From positions 1 to 9,639 of the forward strand of contig JAHJRJ010000157.1 in the NCBI GenBank assembly GCA_018830765.1: 9,639 bases of DNA. The letters are read 5' to 3'. A program made the position numbers and the translations under genes. Source of the DNA: Bacteroidota bacterium (GTDB lineage: Bacteria; Bacteroidota; Ignavibacteria; UBA10030; BY39). Below are positions 1-5,182 of this stretch, one piece after another (positions within the stretch are counted from its first letter, which is position 1; each line of letters opens with the position of its first letter). The notes below the pieces were generated by a model. That model was not told the origin of the DNA, ran no database searches, and worked only from the letters and a program-made list of their open reading frames with translations.

Positions 1-259
1 CGTCGGCATATTTACTTAATTCAATTCGTAAATAATCGAGACATTGTTTATGCGGATCAGTGTTTGGAACACGCGGGCCAAAACTGACTTGTGTTTCCAA
101 ATATCTGAAAGCGTTTGAGCCATCGAACTTTGGAACTTCAACCGTCACACTTTTATTCGTCCGTCCATACTTCTGGACGGATTCATTCGTCGATTTTGGC
201 ATCTCCGATTTACATCCTGCGATTAGAAGTATGAATAATATTAATGTGGATAACTTCAT
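1..259 (-). CDS. Glutaminyl-peptide cyclotransferase-like M28 family lipoprotein (N-terminal part, cut by window edge)
   Basis: Reading the minus strand from the ATG at 259-257 gives 86 codons open to the window edge. The protein starts with a lipoprotein signal (MKLSTLILFILLIAGCKS, lipobox IAGC at residues 13-16). A segment reading FDGSNAFRYLETQVSFGPRV then PNTDPHKQCLDYL follows. From memory of the family, the pattern FGPRVPNT-x-x-H-x-x-C-x-DYL marks the N-terminus of zinc-dependent M28 glutaminyl cyclases of Bacteroidota, which turn N-terminal Gln into pyroglutamate on exported proteins. The metal ligands lie beyond the window and cannot be checked. The Cys predicts lipidation and a cell-envelope location. 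No Shine-Dalgarno is seen before the ATG. A general M28 aminopeptidase is the main alternative. Confidence 0.8.
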   Translation of the reverse strand, partial: MKLSTLILFILLIAGCKSEMPKSTNESVQKYGRTNKSVTVEVPKFDGSNAFRYLETQVSFGPRVPNTDPHKQCLDYLRIELSKYAD

Positions 260-336
260 AATTTTGTTATAACTTACGGAAAAATAAATAAATACGCAAT
301 TTTAACCACTCAGCATTCATGTTTTTTTGCCACTAA

Positions 337-358
337 AACCTGCCTGACGGCAGGCAGG
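337..358. repeat. Short GC-rich palindrome (CCTGCCTG/CAGGCAGG family, copy 1)
   Basis: The sequence CCTGCCTGACGGCAGGCAGG at 339-358 is a perfect 8-bp stem with a 4-nt loop. It is far richer in GC than its surroundings. CACTAA lies directly on each side (331-336 and 359-364), and a third CACTAA sits at 377-382. A second member of the family is at 5727-5745. It could act as a weak bidirectional transcription barrier between the two minus-strand genes, but there is no T-run. The rest of the gap 260-384 holds nothing else I can identify. Confidence 0.8.
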
Positions 359-384
359 CACTAATACACGAAATCCCACTAAAC

Positions 385-822
385 TTATAAAACAAATCGT
401 TTAATACCTTGTCCAATATTAACAACATTAAAGTTGATTAAATAACCTAAACGTTTGTTAGTTAATTTCAAATGACTTAAAATTTGTGCTTCCCAAACAG
501 GATTGATTAAATCCACTGCTTTAATTTCACAAATTATTTTATCCTCAACTAAAACATCCAACCTTAATCCCTCTTGAAATGTTATACCATCATAAACTAT
601 TGGAATATCAATTTGGCGCAAATATGTTAAACCTCTTTTTGTTAATTCGTGGCAATCCCGATAAATCGGGACATATACTTTTTCCAAGAGACCTGGTCCA
701 AGAGTTTTATGAATCCGCCTAAGGCGGACATCAACAATTTTTTTCCCGATGATTTCCAACTCTTTAGGTATGGGGTCAAATTCCATTTTGTGAAATTTTG
801 TGTCTTTGTGATTTTGTGGCAT
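385..822 (-). CDS. GxxExxY family protein (PD-(D/E)xK nuclease-like fold)
   Basis: The 145-aa product matches the GxxExxY family. The signature GLLEKVY (residues 44-50) follows the typical HKTLGPG. Further on are LRLDVLVEDK (D89), EIKAVD (E99-x-K101), the EAQILSHLKLT block and a YLINFNV ending. D89 with E99-x-K101 fits the PD-(D/E)xK nuclease-like core reported for this family; the in vivo role of the family is unknown. The first 12 residues come from a CA-rich stretch (repeated CACAAA), and the next Met (codon at 786-784, MEFDPIP) is an equally plausible start at the usual family length. Two perfect palindromes lie in frame inside the gene, encoding VRLRRI (32-37) and VPIYRD (51-56), where the family normally has other residues. 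The protein may therefore be functionally altered. Confidence 0.85.
   Translation of the reverse strand: MPQNHKDTKFHKMEFDPIPKELEIIGKKIVDVRLRRIHKTLGPGLLEKVYVPIYRDCHELTKRGLTYLRQIDIPIVYDGITFQEGLRLDVLVEDKIICEIKAVDLINPVWEAQILSHLKLTNKRLGYLINFNVVNIGQGIKRFVL
656..671. repeat. In-frame palindrome TCCCGAT-AA-ATCGGGA inside the GxxExxY gene
   Basis: This is a perfect 7-bp stem with a 2-nt centre. On the coding strand it gives GTCCCGATTTATCGGGAT, read as V-P-I-Y-R-D just after the GxxExxY signature. It is two residues longer than the usual family spacing as I remember it. Confidence 0.7.
714..728. repeat. In-frame palindrome TCCGCCT-A-AGGCGGA inside the GxxExxY gene
   Basis: This is a perfect 7-bp stem with a 1-nt centre. 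On the coding strand it gives GTCCGCCTTAGGCGGATT, read as V-R-L-R-R-I just before HKTLGPG. The TCCGCC/GGCGGA stem recurs at 2440-2454 outside any gene, so this is a dispersed palindrome rather than chance codon choice. Confidence 0.7.
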
Positions 823-867
823 ATTTTGAATTATAAATTTAATACTTCTGAGTAGTTACACGCAATT

Positions 868-2349
868 TTAATATCCGGCGAGAACCTCAACAATAGCGTC
901 TATCGCTTTACTTATTTCCTTTGTGTTGTTTGTGAAGTTGTTTACTAAAATACTGAAAGCCAACGTTGCGCCCGAAACTGTGTTAACATAACCGGATAGG
1001 GCAACAGCGTCGGAATATGTTCCAGTTTTTGCACGCACGTTACCTTTAGTACTGCTCGTTGTAAATCGGTTTTTTAATGTTCCATCAATACCCCCGACGG
1101 GGAGAGAGTTATAGATTATGTCGTATTCCGGTTTATTTTTGTAGATGTAAGTCAACAGTTTTATAAATGCGTCTGCTGAAACGAGGTTGTATCGGGATAA
1201 ACCGGAACCATCCATCATAATAAATTTCGAAGTATCGATTTCGATGCTGCTAAGAAACTTTTTTATTAAAAAAATGGATTGTTGTGAACTCCCCCTTTGC
1301 AATAATAATTCGGAAGAAATTGTTTTAAGTAGATTTTCAGATGCTAAGTTGTTGCTTCTTTTATTGATTTCGAAAATTACTGTGTCGAGTTTGTTGTTGA
1401 TTGATCCGATTACTCTTGATGATCTTGTAGTGTCGAATAGATTATCACCAAATATTTTTACGTTGTAGGATTCAAGCTTTTGTCTGAAAAGTGCAAGCGA
1501 ATGAAACTCAGGATTCTTAACGCTCAATGAAAATTCTCTTGTGACGCTCTTAAGTGATATCGAGCCGGCAATTATTATAGTATCGTCGTTTGCTTGCCGG
1601 GTTACAATAATATGATTCAGTATTGAATCCGTTCGGCTATCGATCCCGCCTGACGATGTAAGTGCATAATTTTCAATTTTAATCTGATCAGATAGCGGTT
1701 CCACTCTTATCACTGCTGAATCACCTTCTTTTCTGCCGGGTCTGACGTAAACCTTCACGACGTTAAAATTCATCGTCAACGGAGAAATGAAAGCAGCAAA
1801 CGCTTCCGGTTCATCATCCCACAACCAACCTTTACCCCAATAAACATCATCGAAGTAGGAAACATCACCGATTAAATTTCCCGTAACTGTATTGATATTT
1901 TTGGATAACATTCTCGCGAGGGAGTCTAATGATTCTGCCGTGACTAACGGGTCGCCGCAACCTCTTAAGTATAAATTCCCGTCTAATGTTTTCCCTGTGA
2001 TTTTACCGTCGTGTAATACTTCTGTTTTGAACCAGAAATCTTTTTTCAACAACGCAAGTGCGGCAGAAGTCGTTATTAGTTTTAAATTTGAGGCGGGTCG
2101 CAATAATTTGGTTGAGTTCTTTTCGTATAAAATTTCACTTGAATTTAGGTCGACAATTTTTATTCCGATAGAAGCTTCACTCAAAACCGGATTATTCAAC
2201 AGTGTGTCGATTTGCGATTGTATCGAAATGGTAGAAGGTGGTTGATGAGATTGAATTATTTGCGGTGAAGTGGTTGTTTTGGTGGCTGAGCAGCCGAACA
2301 AAACAATTAACGCAAACAACAGAATAATATTATTATAAGTTGAGTTCAT
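868..2349 (-). CDS. dacB: D-alanyl-D-alanine carboxypeptidase/endopeptidase, PBP4 (DacB, peptidase S13) type lipoprotein
   Basis: The 493-aa product has the length and motif order of class C low-molecular-mass penicillin-binding proteins of the PBP4 type, which trim D-Ala from peptidoglycan stem peptides or cut cross-links in the periplasm. The active-site motif SNLK (SxxK, S87 and K90) lies in LLRPASNLKLITT. The second motif region is DGSGLSRYN (380-388), and KTG (441-443) lies in RAKTGTYSDAVALSGYV. KRSNNLASENLLK (330-342) is also typical. The N-terminus is a lipoprotein signal with VLFGC ending at C20, so the enzyme is probably membrane-anchored; E. coli PBP4 is not lipidated. The first 56 nt are nearly the same as those of the upstream barrel gene. 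The start is supported by the signal peptide; only a weak GCGAGAA precedes the ATG. It lies 176 bp downstream of the barrel gene, possibly in one transcript. Confidence 0.92.
   Translation of the reverse strand: MNSTYNNIILLFALIVLFGCSATKTTTSPQIIQSHQPPSTISIQSQIDTLLNNPVLSEASIGIKIVDLNSSEILYEKNSTKLLRPASNLKLITTSAALALLKKDFWFKTEVLHDGKITGKTLDGNLYLRGCGDPLVTAESLDSLARMLSKNINTVTGNLIGDVSYFDDVYWGKGWLWDDEPEAFAAFISPLTMNFNVVKVYVRPGRKEGDSAVIRVEPLSDQIKIENYALTSSGGIDSRTDSILNHIIVTRQANDDTIIIAGSISLKSVTREFSLSVKNPEFHSLALFRQKLESYNVKIFGDNLFDTTRSSRVIGSINNKLDTVIFEINKRSNNLASENLLKTISSELLLQRGSSQQSIFLIKKFLSSIEIDTSKFIMMDGSGLSRYNLVSADAFIKLLTYIYKNKPEYDIIYNSLPVGGIDGTLKNRFTTSSTKGNVRAKTGTYSDAVALSGYVNTVSGATLAFSILVNNFTNNTKEISKAIDAIVEVLAGY
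2294..2349 (-). repeat. Signal-peptide-coding segment shared with 3160-3215 (copy in dacB)
   Basis: These 56 nt run from the dacB start codon and match the first 56 nt of the barrel gene at 49 of 56 positions without gaps. Similarity stops at both ends of the segment. The encoded peptides share NIILLFALIVLFG. This copy ends in the lipobox Cys; the other has Val at that place. Confidence 0.75.
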
Positions 2350-2439
2350 TTCTCGCTTGATTTAAAATTAAGTTACAAGTTGTTCGAGACTAAAATTAGT
2401 TTCGCCTAGCGTATCTGCAAACGTTGTAACGACCACAAT

Positions 2440-2469
2440 TCCGCCGAAGGCGGATGCGCCTCTGGCGCA
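2440..2469. repeat. Two abutting 15-bp hairpins in the dacB upstream gap
   Basis: TCCGCC-GAA-GGCGGA (2440-2454) is followed with no gap by TGCGCC-TCT-GGCGCA (2455-2469). Both have 6-bp perfect stems and 3-nt loops. They lie between the barrel stop (2526) and the dacB ATG (2349), so they would be in the dacB leader if the two genes are co-transcribed. No U-run follows on either strand, so a simple intrinsic terminator is unlikely. Confidence 0.75.
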
Positions 2470-2525
2470 AATCCTTATTAAATGTTCGAGTGTTGTTATT
2501 TGCAGTGCTATGTGCCATTGCTGTA

Positions 2526-3215
2526 TCAGTTGGTGATTGTTAGCAAGAGTTCGAAAGATGTGTTCTTGATATTCCAAAGATACTTGGCGTAAGCACATTG
2601 AAAATTGGGACTGTATCGGAACTCAATTCCCGTGGGGAGTGGAAGTAACGAATGAAAGTGAGCACCAATTCCGACGGTTCCACCAAGCTGGGTACTCTTG
2701 AAGCGATCGACGAGTGATTGATATGCTTGTGCCGAGTAGGATCTCAAAGGTTCACGCCCCTCTACAGCGACGGCGTTGGATAGCGATACGTCGATACGTA
2801 CACCAACTACTGCATAAACTTCTACTATGTCAGTTTCGAGACGGAGTTTCGGTAGAACGGCGAACGAAAGATAATCGAGTCGGATGTTGTGTTTGATGAA
2901 CTCTCCAGTCCCGTACGGATACTGAACTGTTGTGATCGGGATATCTTGTTTCATTCCTTTTTGGACGAAGTGTAATTCGGATATCAAACTGAGCGCTGGT
3001 ATGTCAAACCATTCGACGAAAGCACCGAAGTCAATGCCAAGCCGAGGGTCAATTCCTTGAACTGCGGAACCGTCGGTTTTCCAATTCCACGTTGCAATTG
3101 ATACTCCAATCTTGGCACCGTATCGCTTAATCGGTTGGCTCGTGCCGGAGGAAGACACACCGAATAAAACAATCAACGCAAACAACAGAATAATATTTTT
3201 ATGGATTGACTTCAT
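2526..3215 (-). CDS. PorT-like outer-membrane beta-barrel protein
   Basis: The 229-aa product has a cleavable signal peptide (MKSIHKNIILLFALIVLFGVSSSG). Alternating amphipathic strands follow, starting with RYGAKIGVSIATW, and the last strand is SFELLLTITN. The pattern, including ELHFVQKGMKQ, LDYLSFAVLPKLRL and VYAVVGVRIDV, is that of the 'outer membrane beta-barrel' / PorT family of the FCB group, whose roles range from type IX secretion to unknown. It is most likely an integral outer-membrane protein of about 200 residues. The final residue is Asn, not the usual aromatic C-terminus, and a reading frame open to 2368 overlaps the end, so a late frameshift cannot be fully excluded. No clear Shine-Dalgarno is present. 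The 5' end shares its signal sequence with dacB downstream. No specific partner can be inferred. Confidence 0.75.
   Translation of the reverse strand: MKSIHKNIILLFALIVLFGVSSSGTSQPIKRYGAKIGVSIATWNWKTDGSAVQGIDPRLGIDFGAFVEWFDIPALSLISELHFVQKGMKQDIPITTVQYPYGTGEFIKHNIRLDYLSFAVLPKLRLETDIVEVYAVVGVRIDVSLSNAVAVEGREPLRSYSAQAYQSLVDRFKSTQLGGTVGIGAHFHSLLPLPTGIEFRYSPNFQCAYAKYLWNIKNTSFELLLTITN
3160..3215 (-). repeat. Signal-peptide-coding segment shared with 2294-2349 (copy in barrel gene)
   Basis: This copy encodes MKSIHKNIILLFALIVLFG and lacks the lipobox Cys, so the barrel is expected to use signal peptidase I while dacB uses signal peptidase II. Matches at synonymous positions indicate DNA duplication rather than protein-level convergence. 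Confidence 0.75.
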
Positions 3216-3236
3216 TTGGATTCAGTAAGTTTGACT

Positions 3237-3320
3237 AATATTACTCAAAATATAGGTAAAAAGAAAATTGGTTTGGAATTCATCCTCGAATCCACACAGA
3301 ACTTGATTATGAGTAATATT
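3237..3320. promoter_or_regulatory. Divergent intergenic region with an 11-bp inverted repeat
   Basis: The 140-bp gap between the barrel gene (-) and the radical SAM gene (+) holds AATATTACTCA at 3237-3247 and its exact complement TGAGTAATATT at 3310-3320. Both divergent promoters must lie here. The repeats could be operator half-sites, but an AT-rich pair of this length could also arise by chance. No promoter could be assigned with confidence. Confidence 0.35.
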
Positions 3321-3345
3321 TGTTATTAGATTATAAACAAAACTT

Positions 3346-3351
3346 GAGGTG
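3346..3351 (+). promoter_or_regulatory. Ribosome binding site that decides the radical SAM start
   Basis: GAGGTG lies 4 nt before the ATG at 3356. It supports that start over the in-frame TTG at 3320, and the twin-arginine signal begins directly after this ATG. Confidence 0.6.
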
Positions 3352-3355
3352 TCAA

Positions 3356-4405
3356 ATGAAAGAACAAACTCGCAGACAGTTTATAAAGTCATCCGCACTT
3401 ATATCTTTGTCAGGTCTTTTAACTCCTTTAGTATCATTATCCAACGGATGCAAACGGTTATCGAAGCCTGATGCACCTGTTGGGGAATCCCCGTTCGTGC
3501 CGGCATACCGGAAACTTCACGAGCAAAACGAATTAAAAAAACGCGGAGAAGAACTTTGGGCAATTATGGACCAGTGTAAATTATGTCCGCGCAAATGCGG
3601 TGCTAAACGACTAGCCGGCAATAAAGGTTTTTGCCAATCAACGTCGCAGCTTGAAATATCATCGTATCATCCACATTTCGGCGAAGAAAAGCCGCTTGTG
3701 GGACGGGGTGGCTCGGGAACGATATTTCTGACTAACTGCGGACTCCGTTGTGTGTTTTGTATCAACTGGGAAATAAGTCAAGGCGGAGCAGGCAAAGCAT
3801 ATAAAATCGAAGACATGGCAAATATGATGCTAGCGCTTCAAGAAAGAGGATGCCACAACATTAATTTTGTTACGCCGACTCATTACTCACCACACATCGT
3901 GCTTGCACTCGACGCTGCTGCGAAGAAAGGTTTACGGCTTCCCGTAGTTTACAACACTTGCGGCTGGGAACGTCTTGAAATTATAAAAAAACTCGACGGA
4001 ATCGTAGATATCTATCTTCCCGATTTCAAATATTCTGACGGCAAAATGGCTGCGAAGTATTCGTCGAACGCAATGACTTATCCGGAAGTGACACAGGATG
4101 CGTTGCTTGAGATGCATCGGCAAGTAGGAGTCGCCAAACCGGCGAGCGACGGAATTATCTACCATGGATTGATGATACGCCACCTTGTAATGCCGAATAA
4201 TGTTGGAGGGACCAAAGGTGTGATTGAATGGATAGCGGCTAATTTACCCAAAGACACTTATTTAAACTTGATGTCGCAGTACCGACCGATGTATAAAGCA
4301 TTCAACTATCCGGAAATTTCGCGGAGACTTGTTCGCGAAGAATACATCCAAGCAGTTAACTGGGCACTCGAAGCTGGTCTAACGAATGTTGATATACAGG
4401 GGTGA
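3356..4405 (+). CDS. PflA/PflX-like radical SAM protein with Tat signal
   Basis: The 349-aa product starts with a twin-arginine signal (TRRQFIKSS, R6-R7, then a hydrophobic stretch to about residue 29). A Cys at 32 (LSNGC) could be a poor lipobox. Next comes an auxiliary Cys cluster, CKLCPRKC...GFC (C74, C77, C81, C93). The radical SAM motif is C128-x3-C132-x2-C135 in TNCGLRCVFCINWEIS, which binds the [4Fe-4S] cluster that cleaves S-adenosylmethionine. Later conserved blocks are VVYNTCGWE, VDIYLPDFKY, HLVMPNN and LMSQYRPMYKA. The N-terminal Cys set and these blocks match COG1313 (PflX, 'pyruvate formate-lyase activating enzyme homologue'), whose substrate is unknown. No glycyl radical enzyme lies nearby. 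The Tat signal is odd for an enzyme needing SAM and reductant. It is a single gene divergent from the barrel. Confidence 0.9.
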   Translation: MKEQTRRQFIKSSALISLSGLLTPLVSLSNGCKRLSKPDAPVGESPFVPAYRKLHEQNELKKRGEELWAIMDQCKLCPRKCGAKRLAGNKGFCQSTSQLEISSYHPHFGEEKPLVGRGGSGTIFLTNCGLRCVFCINWEISQGGAGKAYKIEDMANMMLALQERGCHNINFVTPTHYSPHIVLALDAAAKKGLRLPVVYNTCGWERLEIIKKLDGIVDIYLPDFKYSDGKMAAKYSSNAMTYPEVTQDALLEMHRQVGVAKPASDGIIYHGLMIRHLVMPNNVGGTKGVIEWIAANLPKDTYLNLMSQYRPMYKAFNYPEISRRLVREEYIQAVNWALEAGLTNVDIQG

Positions 4406-4430
4406 GAGATTTTAGAATAAAATATTTCTC
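4404..4430. terminator. Weak AT-rich hairpin after the radical SAM gene
   Basis: ATTTTA-GAA-TAAAAT (4409-4423) can be extended by GAGA (4404-4407) with TCTC (4427-4430) across a bulge. It begins at the radical SAM stop codon, and the T-rich CATTCATTTT follows. Position and T-rich tail suit a terminator for the plus strand, but the stem is weak. Confidence 0.35.
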
Positions 4431-4438
4431 CATTCATT

Positions 4439-4614
4439 TTAGTTTTTCAGCAAAATTTCATCGGGTAAAATAATTTCTTTTTCCTTTTGCACTTTAATAT
4501 TTTGGAAACCGGCTTCCGATATAATTTTTAGATAATCGTCTTTTTGAATTGCACCGGATACGCAGCCCGCATACATCTCAGCGGCTTGTTGTAAGCCCTC
4601 GGGTAATTTACCTC
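4439..4614 (-). pseudogene. 3' remnant of an arsenite methyltransferase (ArsM-like) gene
   Basis: The minus strand encodes a 59-residue tail beginning RGKLPEGLQQAAEMYAGCVS and continuing GAIQKDDYLKIISEAGF, with a stop at 4439-4441. The pattern LPE-(x)n-YxGCVxGAxxK-x-x-Y-L-x-x-I-x-x-AGF is the C-terminal part of ArsM, the SAM-dependent As(III) methyltransferase, including its conserved Cys (the C of AGCVSGA). The methyltransferase core, with its SAM-binding motif, is absent. Coding similarity ends where the repeat starting GTAGCACG begins (4615). An open frame continues to 4648 but its residues do not look like ArsM. This is a truncated, dead gene, probably cut by insertion or recombination at the repeat. 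Confidence 0.6.
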
Positions 4615-4625
4615 GTAGCACGCAA

Positions 4626-4646
4626 GTGCGGAGCGAATGTCCGCAC
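4626..4646. repeat. Hairpin GTGCGGA/TCCGCAC at the ArsM breakpoint
   Basis: This is a perfect 7-bp stem (4626-4632 with 4640-4646) around a 7-nt loop. It lies directly upstream of the ArsM remnant and downstream of the first dispersed AACGTTC repeat. GTAGCACG just before it (4615-4622) resembles the TGTAGC(A/G)CG ends of the REPIN-like repeats at 4863 and 5112. Confidence 0.6.
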
Positions 4647-4675
4647 AACGTTCAGTGCCACGCAGTGCCGTTTGC
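4647..4675 (+). repeat. Dispersed direct repeat AACGTTC...CAGTGCCGTTTGC, copy A
   Basis: AACGTTC (4647-4653) and CGCAGTGCCGTTTGC (4661-4675) recur in the same order and orientation at 5815-5845. The long core differs at one base in 15. The spacers differ, at 7 versus 9 nt. The two copies bracket 1.1 kb that holds the repeats and the nucleotidyltransferase gene. Confidence 0.6.
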
Positions 4676-4683
4676 CACTATTC

Positions 4684-4717
4684 ACCCCGTGAGATATGTT
4701 TTACTATCTTACGGGGT
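4684..4717. repeat. 13-bp-stem hairpin
   Basis: ACCCCGTGAGATA (4684-4696) pairs with TATCTTACGGGGT (4705-4717) over 13 bp with a single G-T pair and an 8-nt loop. It is the longest uninterrupted stem in the window. It is not followed by a T-run and lies 30 nt upstream of the ArsM breakpoint hairpin. Its role is unknown; a palindromic repeat unit is more likely than a terminator. Confidence 0.65.
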
Positions 4718-4818
4718 AAACAACTCATTTTCTTGTGGCGGGACGGGATTGAGCATACTTAGGTTTAACACTGCTGCGTCGTTATTTTGCTTGAGGCTGA
4801 CCAAAAGGAAACTTGAGC

Positions 4819-4842
4819 GTCACACTGAGCGTAGGGTGTGAC
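4819..4842. repeat. Hairpin GTCACAC/GTGTGAC
   Basis: A 7-bp perfect stem (4819-4825 with 4836-4842) encloses TGAGCGTAGG. A related string, GTAGTCGAAGTGTGA, occurs at 5202-5216, so this appears to be a dispersed palindromic repeat with a partial relative in the nested inverted repeat. Confidence 0.5.
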
Positions 4843-4862
4843 TAAAAAATCCGATTTTATGA

Positions 4863-4923
4863 TGTAGCGCGAACTTTAGTTCGCTTATTTCATTCATTTT
4901 GACGAAATAAATTTCGTGCTACA
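4863..4923. repeat. REPIN-like double palindrome, copy 1
   Basis: This 61-bp unit starts with TGTAGC and ends with GCTACA. Each end carries its own hairpin: GCGAAC-TTTA-GTTCGC (4869-4884) and ACGAAA-TAAA-TTTCGT (4902-4917). The ends are inverted relative to one another, with a 17-nt spacer. The four differences between the two 22-nt arms fall in two base-paired couples and keep the pairing. Flanks included, 4861-4932 is identical to 5110-5181 over 72 bp. Confidence 0.8.
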
Positions 4924-4931
4924 ATCTATTT

Positions 4932-5110
4932 CCTGACTTCCGCACAATTTTAACAAAAACGAAAAATCTTTAGAAATATTACCAGAAACCGCATTTTTCT
5001 CTTGGATTTGGGTGTCCCATTTCATAGGTTGGGAAACAACATATTTTTTGAAATTATAGAAATAACTGTATTTTACTCTTGGTCTTGGGTGTCCCAGTGC
5101 GTAAGTCAGG
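4932..5110. mobile_element. MITE-like element with 14-bp terminal inverted repeats
   Basis: The ends are CCTGACTTCCGCAC (4932-4945) and GTGCGTAAGTCAGG (5097-5110), which is CCTGACTTACGCAC on the other strand, so 13 of 14 match. The 179-bp interior is AT-rich and non-coding. It contains a diverged internal repeat: CTCTTGG-nn-TTGGGTGTCCCA at 4999-5019 and again at 5076-5096, with further similarity on both sides. The element is bounded exactly by the two 72-bp repeats. No transposase is present, so it would move only with help from elsewhere. It could also be the fused ends of a deleted insertion sequence. Confidence 0.5.
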
Positions 5111-5111
5111 A

Positions 5112-5172
5112 TGTAGCGCGAACTTTAGTTCGCTTATTTCATTCATTTTGACGAAATAAATTTCGTGCTACA
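5112..5172. repeat. REPIN-like double palindrome, copy 2
   Basis: This copy is identical to 4863-4923, spacer included, and is 249 bp further along in the same orientation. Perfect identity in non-coding DNA argues for a recent duplication or gene conversion. Confidence 0.8.
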
Positions 5173-5182
5173 ATCTATTTCT

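Noticed and set aside
60..272. 70-aa plus-strand frame at the left edge
   Set aside because: The minus strand here encodes a convincing lipoprotein signal and M28 cyclase N-terminus, so the plus frame is a shadow.
2368..2598. 76-aa minus-strand frame overlapping the end of the barrel gene, considered as a frameshifted barrel tail
   Set aside because: The main frame already ends with a plausible final beta-strand (SFELLLTITN). The alternative frame runs through the hairpin repeats and lacks barrel character.
2784..2799. 8-bp tandem duplication CGATACGT inside the barrel gene
   Set aside because: It is a short direct repeat in coding sequence that could arise by chance. It keeps no frame periodicity of interest.
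4626..4841. 71-aa plus-strand frame in the gene-free stretch
   Set aside because: It reads through three hairpin repeats and shows no domain, start signal or coding character.
4861..5181. CRISPR array, because of repeated palindromic units
   Set aside because: There are only two copies, separated by a 179-bp element with its own inverted ends. There is no series of regular spacers and no cas gene.
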